Positions 12,231 through 22,944 of a DNA stretch of 64,000 nt are shown here, piece after piece. The position numbers and the translations under genes are program-made. The notes beneath the pieces are model-generated. The model was not told the origin of the DNA. It did no database searches and worked only from the letters and a program-made list of their open reading frames with translations. Position 1 is the first letter of the stretch. The number at the start of each line of letters is the position of its first letter. This DNA comes from Coenobita brevimanus (lineage: Eukaryota > Arthropoda > Malacostraca > Decapoda > Coenobitidae): assembly GCA_032717465.1 (NCBI GenBank), contig CM064671.1, positions 52,814,498 through 52,878,497 of the forward strand, given 5' to 3'.

Positions 12231-12935
12231 GTGAAGGTGGAGTTCCTCAGACATATTTTGGCAACAATTGCTGCAGGTGTCAGGGCGATAAGATCAGGAA
12301 AGTTAGGGAAACCTCGAGACCCATGACCAAGAAACAGGTTAGGCCATTCTTCGGTTTAGTGGGGTATTATAGAAGTTTTATCCCCAACTTTGCTCTCAGT
12401 GCCCAGCCGTGGTACGAGATGCTTCAGAAACAGGCTCCCAACACCATTAAATGGGGAGAAGCACAAGAGAAATGTCTTGTAACCCTCAAGAATATGCTGT
12501 GTAAAAAGCCTGTCTTGCAGCTGCCTAATTCCAATAAGCCCTTCACACTGCACACCGATGTTTCACCAGATTGAGTAAGTGCTGTGCAAATGCAAGACTT
12601 GTAGGGTGGAATTTTCCCAGTGGCATATCACAGCCACAAGCTAAAACCTGCTGAGAGGAATTACAGTACTGCTGAGAAGGAACTTTTGGCTGTGGTTGAT
12701 GGCATTAAGAAATACTACCTGTACTATTATTTATATGGAGCACCAGTCACATTGGAAGCTGATCATATGCCACTCACTAATCCCAGCACAACTAAGACAG
12801 CTAATGCAAGATTGACACAATGGACATTGTATTTGCAGCATTCAACCTTGTTGTGAGATACGTCAAAGGAAGCAACAATGTAGGGGCAGACCTGATGTTT
12901 CGCCAGATAACTGATGAATAACACAGGCAACTGTG
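12231..12935 (+). pseudogene. Gmr1-like RNase H and pol C-terminus
   Basis: Frames 12323-12574 and 12620-12856 encode GLVGYYRSFIPNFA, a Lys-rich linker, FTLHTDVSPD, then AYHSHKLKPAERNYS, TAEKELLAVV and LEADHMPL, the RT connection and RNase H domain of Ty3/gypsy. The first RNase H Asp is kept (HTD). The frame ends with VVRYVKGSNNVGADLM, a normal pol end. No integrase follows, which confirms that it lies upstream. Confidence 0.85.
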
Positions 12936-13944
12936 GTACATTGGGTTCTGTAAGACAGGTGGCATCGGCAATTTATGCAATCCAGAGACTAGCATGGTTC
13001 GCAGTTAATAGTATACAAGTATGACCTGATGTCTTGCCCGTGGGTCCCATAGGACACACTATGTCCAGAGCTTGTACATAAATATATACCGTAGGTTAAA
13101 AGGAAAGTTCGAGATCCCCACAGAGGCCATCTGAGGCTGTGTCTGAATTACCTTGTGGTGCATCTCGAGAATACATGCTATCCACATGAGTGTTCACACC
13201 CACATTGGGTGTTAAAATGTGATCTGCCCAAGTTTGCGTAAGGATTCTCAACTTACCGATATTAATCGTAAGTGTAGAATTATAAGGGTAAGTGCACATT
13301 TTAGGATGTCCAAGTGCATAGGAACAAATACTGCTGGACAGTACTTACAGGAGACTGTGAGCATATACACAGTGCCCTGAGTTAACAGTCACAACTCTTA
13401 CCTTCGACCTATTACGGGCTGTGGGTCACTGAGGGTCCTGTTAGTTAATTGGCACCCATTGTGATCTTTTTAACGTACCAGGGGTCGATGCTGCAGGGGG
13501 TGGATCAGCTCCTTCTCACAGATGAGAAGGAGCTAGTGCCTGACTGACTACTGTCTTCCTCGAAAGAGCCAGGCAAGGCTTTGGACCTCACCCCTTATAT
13601 CTACACTGTGTATGTGCGTTAACCAGGGAACACCTTGTTCTTCAGATAATAGGGATATAGATATAACCAGTAAACTATAAGCATCCTTAGCAATTTGAGC
13701 AACCTAGGACTATGTTTCATCATCGTCATCATCATCATTCACATCTCCTTTCCCATCTTAGGGCAGGGTGAGGAGTAGAAATGTCCAGACAGCCCAAATT
13801 TGCTCAGTCAAATGGGTCACACTTCCATTCACTCATCATTCAAGCCCCCAGAATCCTGACCCTTTTGGATACACCAAAAACATTCACCATGATCTGTAGC
13901 TTCACATAAATGTATCACAGATAGTTAATCCGGATGTTGTCATG
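12936..13944 (+). other. 3' untranslated part of the Gmr1-like element
   Basis: This is about 1 kb between the pol end and the piggyBac-like insertion. A CATCATCATCATC tract at about 13720-13740, followed by a block with GGGCAGGGTGAGGAG, looks like the tail of an antisense interspersed repeat. No gene is seen. Confidence 0.45.
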
Positions 13945-15461
13945 TTAACCCTCTGAGACTTTCGGCACTACGCCGATTAGTGTCTGCGACAGATTCAGCC
14001 GGGAGCACACAGAGCGTGCCATTGCACAGCGATACTTGTACTTAGTCGGCCACTGTACACCACCTTTTTATGGTGGACTAATGAATGTGGTACTGTTTTA
14101 AAGCCGAATAGCTGCTCTTTATCGCGGTATGGTTGACAAAGGTAAATACGATAGCCAAAAGGACAATAGGATGAGTAGCAGTTAGCCAAAAAGGAAAAAT
14201 CGCACACCATTCCATAGAAAAATATTAGTAAAAAAATAAAAAAGGATTAGAGATATAAGAAACTTGATAACACCATGTCAATCTAGAGTAAATTCCGTTT
14301 CTATTGATATATAGGTTATGGCAATTTATGTTAGTTTTCACAGAGAAAAGCAAAAGCTCCCACTGTCACACTGGCAAATATCCATACTGTTAATACCAAT
14401 AGTTTTCATGGTATAGACCTATTTTTTATGCATATCTATCTGATGTACTCATCACTGAAAAAACAAGTAGTTGGAAAAAGATGAACAGGATAGTATTTGT
14501 GGAACAAGGCCAAATAGGTGTTGGAAAACATGCAAAAAATGAAAAATTGTTTCGTATGCCTCGAATTTGAGTCATCAGAATCTCAACAGTTGGATTTTTT
14601 GATGATGCAAAATCACGTCATTGGGTGCCAAATCCCTGATCATGTACGTCTTCTCACAGCATTCATCCAGCCAGTTTGATCTCTTGTCAGAACCTAGTCT
14701 CACTGATTTCCAAACCTCTGTTCCTCACACAGTGATCCACCATATCCCTTTTAACTTTCTCCTTGGCCTACCTCACCTCCTTCCTCCTTCAAATTCACTC
14801 AGATATACTTTTTTTTTTTTCACCACTCTATTGTTATCCATTCTCTGCATATGACTATGTTTCCTGGTTAATCTTCCCAATAAGAAATTACTGGCAACCT
14901 TGAATGTACAAGGATTTGGCTGTTAGTTAATTTCTCAGCTGAAGTGTACTTCTCATTGTGTATGCATTGACTACCAGGCAGAGGGTAACTGCAATTTAAC
15001 TCTCTCGCACACTATGATGCAATGCGAGTCATAGTAATCTGAAGAGTAACCAATGATGCAATATAACACAACTTCCCTATAAATGATCGTACAAACTTTT
15101 CCTGTGACTGAAAGTGTGTAAAATTTAGGTGAGTCAAAGGTGAGGGTGGCCAGGTCTAAGGGAAATATATGGCAACACCCATCAGCCTATCGCAAGGACA
15201 AGCGGCCTAATTTTATCTCAGTGTCCTCGGCAGTCAGACTAGGAGGGTGTGTGAGCGTGCGGCCGGCCATCTTATTCCTCTTTTTCTATTACTGCACCAT
15301 CCATACCTTACTTGTATTATAATGCTAGTGTGTTATATATAGTGCAGTGTGCTAGTGAGGAAGGTTTATAAGTGTTTCTTATATATTTTCAGAGAAATCC
15401 AAATTTCAAATTTCATAACTGACTTTGACCATTCCCCTCATATACACTGAAACAAACTACG

Positions 15462-15806
15462 ATGGCAGGCAAGGGCTTATCGGAGGAAGAGTATTTGAAA
15501 TACTTGTTTAGTAGTGGGATGGAAAGTGAAGAAGAAACTAGTGATATTGAATGTTATAGTAGGTTTGATGAGGAGGAGAGAAAGAGGGAGAGGAAAGGAA
15601 GAGCAAAACCCTCTCCCAGGGGAATAGATAAACCCAAAGCCACGGTCAGGGCCATGGCAATTAGCACTACAGCCAGTAGCACCATCACTACCACCACTGC
15701 TATCACCACTGCCACTACTGGTATTACAAGTGCTACCATCACTGCCACCACTGCTATCACCAATGCCACAACCGCTCCACTTTCCCCAGTAGCTGGACCG
15801 TCATGA
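15462..15806 (+). pseudogene. N-terminus of a piggyBac-type transposase
   Basis: This 114-residue frame starts MAGKGLSEEEYLKYLF and has an acidic segment (MESEEETSDIE), then a basic Arg/Lys stretch and a low-complexity Thr/Ala/Ile tail. An acidic start with LSEEE is typical of piggyBac-derived transposases. The Thr-rich tail comes from a degenerate ACCACTGCC-type repeat. The catalytic domain that should follow is absent and the C-terminal Cys-rich domain comes about 150 bases later. It lies inside the TTAA-bounded element. Confidence 0.6.
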
Positions 15807-15861
15807 GTTACTCGGCCAGCTCCTGCCACTGCACCTCCAGCAGGAGAATGGAGGCAAGGAG

Positions 15862-16092
15862 ATGGAGGAGCACTGCCGTCCAAGCACCATCGATATATCG
15901 ATGATAGGACACGCTAGCATTCAACACTGCCCCACACCCTGGAGAAAATCCCCGACAGCAAAAGGCTGCGGTGTTTCCTGTGTTATTTACACAAGAGGAG
16001 GGACACCAGCTATATGCCCTGTTTGTGATGTGCTGCTCTGCACAGGACTATGCTTTCATCAGTACCATACTGATGAAAGCATACAGCAGTAA
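15862..16092 (+). pseudogene. C-terminal Cys-rich domain of a piggyBac-type transposase
   Basis: The frame ends ICPVCDVLLCTGLCFHQYHT. A neighbouring frame just before it reads KIPDSKRLRCFLCYLHKR. Together they give the C..C, C..C, C...H...H pattern of the zinc-binding Cys-rich domain that closes piggyBac transposases and binds the transposon ends. A one-base shift divides the domain. The DDD catalytic domain is missing between it and the N-terminus at 15462-15806. Confidence 0.7.
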
Positions 16093-16100
16093 ATCACATC

Positions 16101-16103
<3 letters not shown>

Positions 16104-16151
<48 letters not shown>
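16104..16151. repeat. (CA)n microsatellite
   Basis: About 48 bases of AC repeat inside the piggyBac-like element, directly after the Cys-rich domain frame. Confidence 0.95.
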
Positions 16152-16153
<2 letters not shown>

Positions 16154-17133
16154 CTGTGATCATACCTGTCCTCCTCTCTGCAACTCCATCTTCTCTCAAG
16201 AAACATTACAACACTGCTAGAGGACGTGAGTAACCAGATTGTTTGTCTAGCTTTTATACTATTGTATTGTAAGGTATAAAATGTGTGTTTACTGTATATT
16301 CTCATAAGTAAAATGTGGTGCATTTCATTGATATCCTGTCAGTCATTTTACTCGTAAAGTATATGTCGCATAAAAAACCCAAAGCATGATGAAGCTGATG
16401 ATTTCTTATGCATACTTTTGTAAAGCAAAGTAACCTGTGTGTACAAATAATTATTTTGGGAAGACTTCAGAAAGACGAACATAGCCTGCAGGCCAAAGCG
16501 TACGTGCTTTTACTGTGCATAACCCATCATAACTTCTCAAAAATCATTTTCTCAATAAGAATAAGGGTTATAACACTGTGAATTATATCATGGGCTTCCT
16601 GAACCTTTGGGTTACAAACCAGGATGTAAATTACACATATATATGTTTGTTACAGTGCCACTAATAATATACGAAATAATTAACAAATCAGACATTTTTA
16701 GGCGATTATTTTAGTTTTTTTAGATTTACTTGAAAACTATTGGACGTATAAAATCGCAACCAGGATCATTGGAAAGCCTGTGAAATTCTGCCTATATACA
16801 TGTACGTGCAACTGCGCATCATGGGAAAATTTTTGCACAGTGATGTTAGAAAGTTGTTGGAAGCTAGTTTTCACCTGAATAAGGTTTATTCTCACTTCAT
16901 TTCTGTACATTTATTCATGTTTCATGTTTTTTTTTTTTTTTTGCTTATCTTATGGTATAAATATCAGTGAAGATGATGGGCTATGATTTATAACAGTATA
17001 AGCATTTTCTGAAGGCAAAATTGGCCTCATAATTTTATTCCTTTCCGCACGAGCGGATGCAGCCTGAGTGGGGTTTTGGGTCTTGGGGAGGTACCAAAAC
17101 TTACTGGAAACTTATGGTACCCGAGAGGGTTAA

Positions 17134-17619
17134 TACAAATTGTTTGCCGCAATGAGACTATTAATGCTCCACCTTGATTGATTTCACAGGTACAGTTGGC
17201 GGGTGTAGCAGTTTTGCCGTGCAGATCACCTGTTCATCTCTGACGCATGCTGCCGCCTCTTCTCCTGTGCTCTTGTCTTCTCCATTTACTATTAATTTGT
17301 ATATCATTTTACACATAGGTACAGTTACACTACAACTGTCACACCTACATCGTGTATCACATACACCATGCTACACAACAATTATCAGTTAATGTAAACA
17401 TAGCGAACTTTTGCTCAGTTTGACCTGAGTACAGGATTTTTCACCCTCATCACGGAGTTTTTCCCCTCAAATTTGCTTCTATTAACGTATATACCAGGTT
17501 TCTCCTGTAGCAATATAGTACACACACCATGGTGTGATTATTGTGTGACTGAGTTGGGATGAATATGAATATATACTGTCAAAATTTCTGGAGAAAAATT
17601 TAATTTTCATGGGGCATAA
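17134..17619 (+). other. Gmr1-like element, sequence before the 3' LTR
   Basis: Non-coding stretch between the piggyBac-like insertion and the 3' LTR. The purine-rich tract expected just before the LTR is weak (ATGGGGCATAA overlapping the LTR start). No other feature is recognised. Confidence 0.45.
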
Positions 17620-18253
17620 TGTCACGAATTTACTAGATTGTATTATTATGATAGTTCGTGACATTGTGTTATTATTATGAGAACTCTTGAACAATATTGA
17701 AACCCATAGAACTTCGCTCAGTCAGTTAACCACTCGCGTTTGCACTTAGATTTGAAACGGAGTTTTCATAACATTCATCGCTGCTTCATAAGTGACTGTC
17801 TTTATGTATAGACAGTACGTTTCACGGACCGATATTTTGTGAGTAATTACCGTTCCCACGCTTTGCCTCTCTAGCCGTTAAGCCACGCCCATCTCTCACT
17901 CCCCTGTACCCGGCATGGGAACATTAGTTAGTTAGTGCTGAACTGTCGTCGGAGCAAGGTGTCGTGAGCAGTGCAGAGAAGCAGGGTCCCATCTCAGCAG
18001 CTACAGTCTCGAGCAGTTCTAAGATTCCCACATCTGCCCACTGAGTTGTGATCTGCAGTAGTGGAGGTCAATGTTCAAATGGCAGCGCTTCAAGCAAGCA
18101 GATGCCCAGCCTCTTTGCAGCTACAGCTCCATTTTTCTCCACTGACTAGTATTTTTGTTCTTTGTTTTTCTAGGCTTAAGGTTATTTAGGTAATTGTTTA
18201 AGTGTGTCAGCAAGTGTATTTCCTTTGCTTTGATATTTTGGGTTTACTTTGAG
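17620..18253 (+). repeat. 3' LTR of the Gmr1-like element, first segment
   Basis: It starts TGTCACGAAT and aligns with 5406-6027 of the 5' LTR over its whole length. It ends with ACTTTGAG, which is repeated at 21174-21181 on the far side of a LINE as an 8 bp target duplication. Confidence 0.85.
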
Positions 18254-18259
18254 CAGTGT

Positions 18260-18826
18260 GTGATTGAATGGAAGGAAGTGTCATCGAGACTGATGTGGGT
18301 GAAAACGAAATTTGAACGTGAGTTGTGGGTGTTTGTGGGTGCATATGGGCCTGGTAGTGAAAGGGATGAACAAGAGAGGGAGTACTTCTTGAATGATGTT
18401 GATGAGTGTCTGCAGAGTTTTGGGGCGAAAGTGAATGTGGTATTGATGGGAGATCTGAATGCTAGAGTGGGAAATGTAGCAATTGAAGGTGTAGTTGGTA
18501 TGCATGGTATGCCTGGAAGAAATGAAAATGGGGAACGAATGATAGGGATATGTGTTGAGCGAGAGATGGTGATTGGAAATACGCTGTTTGAGAAGAAAGA
18601 TATTTACAAGTATACATGGGTGAGACAGGAGGGTGGAATGGTTGTGGATAAAGCATTGATGGACTATGTGGTTATGTCTAGGAATGTAATAGGAAGATTG
18701 TTGGATGTGAGAGTTCTGAGAGGGGAGGGTGGAGGTATGTCTGACCACTACCTGGTGGAGGGAAAGTTAAGATTAGGTAAGAGATGGATGAGAGCTAGGA
18801 GGGTTAGGTGCGCAGGGAGGTTTTGA
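18260..18826 (+). pseudogene. LINE AP-endonuclease domain (5'-truncated)
   Basis: The frame encodes ELWVFVGAYGPGSERDEQER, VVLMGDLNARVGN (the catalytic DLNA motif), VIGNTLFEKKDIYKYTWVR, and MSDHYLVEGKL (the SDH catalytic motif). These are the conserved blocks of a LINE apurinic endonuclease, which nicks the target DNA to prime reverse transcription. The first block (N-terminal catalytic Asn/Glu) is lost through 5' truncation. A linker frame follows at 18888-19262 with SEWWCEEVSMAVAEK. Confidence 0.8.
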
Positions 18827-19373
18827 AAGTGAGTGAGTTGGATAAAAGAGAGAAAATGATAGAGTATCAGGAGAAATTGAAAGATGAGTGGAATGCAGTG
18901 AAAGATCAGGAAAATGGCAGTGGTTTAAGAGTGCTGTGGTGGGGCATGCGGAAGAGGTGTGTGGTGTGAGACGTGTGGGTGGTGGTGAAAGAAAAGGAAG
19001 TGAATGGTGGTGCGAGGAAGTAAGTATGGCTGTGGCTGAGAAGAGACGTGTATATCAAGTGTGGCTGCAGAGGAAGGATGAGGTGTCATATGAGAGATAT
19101 AAGGAAAAGAGGAATAGGGCAAGAAGGGCCGTGCGTGATGCTAAAGTGGCAGCAGATGAAAGGTGGGGTAGGCGACTGACTGAGAATTTTCAACAGAATA
19201 AGAAAATGTTCTGGAAGGAGGTGAAAAGGGTGCGGAAGGGAGAGTCTAGGAAGGAAGAGTGAGTAAAAGCAGAGGATGGAAGAATGTTAATTGAGATAGA
19301 TGCAGTAAGGAAGAGATGGGCAGAGTATTTTGAAAGATTGTTAAATGTAGAGTAGGAAAAGGTAGCTGAGATT

Positions 19374-20444
19374 GTGGCAGATGAAAGGGTGCAAGGAATA
19401 AATGTGTTGGGAGAGTTGAATGATTCTTTGAACACGAAGGAGGAAGTGGAGAAGGCAGTAAAGGAGATGAAAACAGGGAAAGCTGCAGGTATGGATGGGT
19501 GTGCTGTGGAATGCCTGACTGGTGGTGGAGTGACTTTTGTTGACTGGTTAGTAAGACTGTTGAATGTGTGCTTTGTGAAAGGTATGGAGCCAATTGACTG
19601 GGCAAGTGCTTGTGTGGTCCCGTTGTATAAAGGCAAGGGTGATAAGTATGAATGTACTAGCTTTAGGGGTATAAGTCTGTTGAATGTTGTAGGTAAGGTG
19701 TATGGTAGAGTGTTAATTATGAGAGTTAGAGAGGGTACAGAGGGAGTGATTGGTGATGAGCAGTGTGGCTTTAGGAGAGGGAGGGGATGCATGGATCAGG
19801 AGTTCGCTGTGAGACAAGTGTGTGAAAAGTATTTAGCGAATGGCAAGGATATGTTTTGGGCATTCATGAATTTAGAGAAAGCTTATGATAGAATTGATAG
19901 GGAGGCTTTGTGGACTGTTTTAAGATTGTATGGACTTGATGGTAGGTTACTAAAAGGGATGAAAAGTTTTTATGTAAATAGTAGTGCGTGTGTAAGAGTG
20001 GGAAATGCTGTGAGTGATTGGTTTCCCGTGAGAGTGGGGCTGCGACAGGGATGTGTGATGTCGCCTTGGTTGTTTAATATTTATATGGATGGTGTTGTAA
20101 GGGATGTGAATGCAAGAGTTTTAGGTGGAGGTCTGAGTCTGGTGAATGTTGATGGTGGAGAGTGGAGTCTGAAGCAGCTGCTGTTTGCAGATGATATTGC
20201 ACTGGTGGCTGATTCAGAGGAGAGATTGAGACAGTTGGTAGAGGAGTTTGGAAGGATGTGTGAAAGGAGGAAACTGAAAGTAAATGAAAATAAGAGTAAA
20301 GTGATGAAGTGTACGAGGTTGGTAGATGGTAGGGGGATGAATATAGTTTTGAATGGTGAGTTGCTTGAGGAGGTAGAGTGTTTTAAATATTTAGAGTCAC
20401 ATGTTGCTGTGGATGGAAGAATAGATGCAGAAGTGAAGTTTTGA
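19374..20444 (+). pseudogene. LINE reverse transcriptase domain
   Basis: This uninterrupted 356-residue frame covers almost the whole RT: AVKEMKTGKAAGMDG, VVPLYKGKGDKYECTSFRGISLL, GFRRGRGCMDQ, NLEKAYDRIDREALW, VGLRQGCVMSPWLFNIYMDG and LLFADDIALVADSEERL with the catalytic FADD intact. The frame breaks after YLESHVAVDG and continues in another frame at 20477-20848. The element as a whole is dead, but this is the best preserved LINE RT in the window. Confidence 0.88.
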
Positions 20445-20476
20445 ATGAATGAAGTAGGTAAGGTGCTGGGAGGAAT

Positions 20477-20848
20477 ATGGGTGTAGCAGAGAGGAAAAGT
20501 TTGAATGCAATGGAGATGAGGTGTCTGTGGAGTATGTATGGAGTGACGCATATGGATCGAGTGCGAAATGATGAAGTGCGAGAGAGAACTGGAGTTGTTC
20601 GGATGATGGCTGGTAAAGTTGAGCATAGGGTGTTGCGATGGTTTGGGCATATGGAGAGAATGGAAAATGAGCAATTGGTGAAAAAGATAACTAGATCTGA
20701 TGTGAGAGGTGTAAGGCTAAGAGGGAGACCACGAATACGGTGGATGGACATTGTGATGAGAGCGCTGGATGCGAGAGGGATGTCTGTTGAGGAAGGGAGA
20801 GTGTCTGTGCGTGACAGAAATAAATGGAGGGAAATTGTGAATGAATAA
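20477..20848 (+). pseudogene. LINE C-terminal region after the RT
   Basis: The 123-residue frame has NAMEMRCLWSMYGVTHMDRV, RWFGHMERMENEQLVKK and RLRGRPRIRWMD, the conserved C-terminal block of this LINE group. It continues the RT frame after a frameshift near 20450. Its function in the element is unknown to me; it is useful as a family marker. Confidence 0.75.
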
Positions 20849-21173
20849 ATGATGATGCAGCCCTGAGGGGATATTCTCCCGCCTTTGGTCTGATTAGCTA
20901 GTCAGGTCAGGTGAGGGTAAGGGGATGGGTCTATTATGATGTGGCAAGGGTAAACCAGCTCTGGTGTTAGGCTCTGCTGAGGATATCACTGATTGTACTG
21001 CACAGTTGACCCTTGTGCGGTGTGATGCTGTGAGGATCTGTCCCTTCTCCCCTTTGTGGCTAAGATGTGAATGAATGTGTTTGAATGGATGCGTAAATTG
21101 GGAGTGTGTCGTCCTGTCTCGGCTACCTCCCTTTCCTTGGGGGAAGCAGCCTAGGAATATAGAATAGAATAGA

Positions 21174-21250
21174 ACTTTGAGATTCTTGTAATGTAAATCT
21201 ATTTTGTTGTAATCAATAAATTTACCGTTCTTCTCTTTGAGCTCAATTAA
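21174..21250 (+). repeat. 3' LTR of the Gmr1-like element, second segment
   Basis: It continues the LTR (ACTTTGAGATTCTTG...) and aligns with about 6006-6078 of the 5' LTR. It ends at TTAA, where the MITE at 21251 is inserted. Confidence 0.8.
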
Positions 21251-21846
21251 CCCTAGAATGCTAATGTCTTCTCTGAATCATTAATGCAAACCATGGGAGA
21301 ATTTTATCCAATTTTAGGAAATTAATTAATAATACACTCAACCTTTTTTTAATACGAAAACACGGTGTGAAAACACAACCTCTCACAGTGCCTTTACATG
21401 CAAAAAAAGAACACACAGTATCAAAAAATAAAGTGACATGTGATTTTACACAAAAGTAAAGTAAAATGACCATTATTTTACCCTCAGATCCATAACACAG
21501 TAAATATTGCCTCAAAGAGCATAAGCTTTGGTCAAGATTATTATTAGATTCTGGAGATTCAAGCTGGGTGTGTCACTTCTCTTACAAATCATCGTGGCTT
21601 GAAAATGTCATGGGAAAAAAAAAATATTGCCTGCATTGCTGACATCGGGTAAAATTCCCTTCAATCCCCCCAAAAGAAGGGAAATAGGCCTATGGAAGAG
21701 AGAAAAGGTGCACTACGTGTCATGGCAAGAGGCTAGGATGACCAGAGCACTTGTGGAAGGACAGCTGCGTATCCTTCCTTATCATGCAGTAAACATGAAA
21801 AAGATAAGACGCTGGGGGAAATTTACTCGACGTTAGCAAACTAGGG
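21251..21846. mobile_element. piggyBac-type MITE in the LTR
   Basis: A 596 bp element flanked by TTAA (21247-21250 and 21847-21850). Its ends read inward as CCCTAGAATGCTAATGTC and CCCTAGTTTGCTAACGTC, a clear terminal inverted repeat. The 5' LTR copy at about 6075-6085 has the unoccupied site with a single TTAA, confirming the insertion. There is no coding sequence, so it must be mobilised in trans. Confidence 0.9.
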
Positions 21847-21850
21847 TTAA

Positions 21851-22278
21851 ATGTAACAGTTGTGTTTGATTTGTTTACATTGTCCTTATTTTAGAGTGCC
21901 TATTTTAGAGTGCCACTCCTAGTTTGCACAAACTTCTTACATTAATCACGACTAGTAGTTAAGCCAGTTCTTTGGTACTTATTCATAGTAAGTGCCAGCC
22001 AGGAATTAGCACCATCAAGACTCTATCTTGATTGTTATTATTGTCGATTATCTGGGGTTAGGCCACTTTCTCAGAGGCCAACAGTATCAATAATTCAGCA
22101 TTCGAGTGATTAGTCTCCGTTGTGTACTGTTGAGAGAGTTAGTGAAATTCCCGTCATTAGGGAATCGGCAAAGTAAGCCGGCATAAAGTAAAACTTACTA
22201 CTTTATTCTTGAATCGATTCCTTTGTGACAATCGAATTATATTTGCATATCATTCTTATTTTCACTTTCCCCCTTACA
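21851..22278 (+). repeat. 3' LTR of the Gmr1-like element, last segment
   Basis: It aligns with about 6085-6507 of the 5' LTR (shared blocks such as CCAGTTCTTTGGTACT and ATTCGAGTGATTAGTCTC). It runs directly into a CA microsatellite. Confidence 0.82.
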
Positions 22279-22296
22279 CACACACACACACACACA

Positions 22297-22369
<73 letters not shown>
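22276..22369. repeat. (CA)n microsatellite, right flank of the Gmr1-like element
   Basis: About 94 bases of AC/CA with one CGCG interruption. It lies between the end of the 3' LTR and the start of a truncated CR1/L2-like LINE. Confidence 0.95.
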
Positions 22370-22371
<2 letters not shown>

Positions 22372-22930
22372 AGGGAAAAGTAGCACTCCCATACATAAAT
22401 GAAGACATGCTAAGAAAGAAAATTACATCATCCATCAGACCAACTTTGGAGTATGCGTCAGTAGTCTGGAGTCCTCATCTCAAGAAACACATAGATAAGA
22501 TTGAGAAAGTTCAAAGGGCCGCTACAAGACGGGTACCAAGCTTAATGTATCTAAGCTACAAAGAAAGACTAGAAAAACTGAATCTACCTACACTACAGGA
22601 GAGAAGGAAAAAAGGAGACATAATTATGCTATATAAATGCACATCAGGGAAGGAGAAAATACATAAATGATTACATAACCTATGGGGATGCAACAGCAAA
22701 AGGACACTGCAAAAAACTGCATAAAAAGAGGCGATAAAGACGTAAGGAAACTTAGTTTCCCAAATAGGGAAACTGATCAGTGGAACGCACTACCGAATGA
22801 AATAGTGTGTGCCAAAACAATTTATAAATTTAAGGATATGTACGATAAAAATGGTTTAAGACACGGGACAGTACGAGCCTGACTCATTCCTGTAAAAATA
22901 ATTAGGTAAGAACAATTAGGTAAGGTAAGA
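22370..22930 (+). mobile_element. 3' fragment of a CR1/L2-like LINE
   Basis: Frames 22370-22670 and 22682-22882 encode KKITSSIRPTLEYASVVWSPH, RRVPSLMYLSYKERLEKLNL, LQERRKKGDIIMLYK and then RETDQWNALPNEIVCA, the C-terminal end of a CR1/L2-type LINE polyprotein. The 3' end carries the repeat AATTAGGTAAGA and a short AC run. A longer copy of the same family lies inverted at 24151-27368. One frameshift near 22670 breaks the frame. Confidence 0.85.
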
Positions 22931-22944
22931 GACACACACACTAT

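Larger units (their letters stand above)
13949..17129. mobile_element. Internally deleted piggyBac-like element
   Basis: The 3181 bp element is flanked on both sides by TTAA (13945-13948 and 17130-17133), the piggyBac target duplication. Its ends read inward as CCCTCTGAGAC and CCCTCTCGGGT. Inside are only the N-terminal and the Cys-rich C-terminal parts of a piggyBac-type transposase, without the DDD core, so it is non-autonomous. It also carries a CA tract and an antisense-type repeat near 14690-14880. It lies in the 3' region of the Gmr1-like element and pushed the 3' LTR downstream by 3.2 kb. Confidence 0.8.
18254..21173 (+). mobile_element. RTE-like LINE with 8 bp target duplication
   Basis: This 2920 bp insertion splits the 3' LTR and is flanked by ACTTTGAG on both sides (18246-18253 and 21174-21181). 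It encodes an AP-endonuclease, an RT and a C-terminal GHMERM-type region in the plus direction. It ends in a short tandem tail of GAATA units, as RTE-type elements do, rather than poly-A. It is 5'-truncated inside the endonuclease. Confidence 0.85.

Noticed and set aside
15554..15883. Minus-strand frame rich in Val and Ala (membrane protein?)
   Set aside because: Mirror of the Thr-rich low-complexity region of the piggyBac N-terminus on the other strand.
18281..20751. Long minus-strand frames opposite the LINE (up to 200 residues)
   Set aside because: Shadows of the plus-strand LINE coding sequence; rich in Ser, His and Pro, without domain signals.
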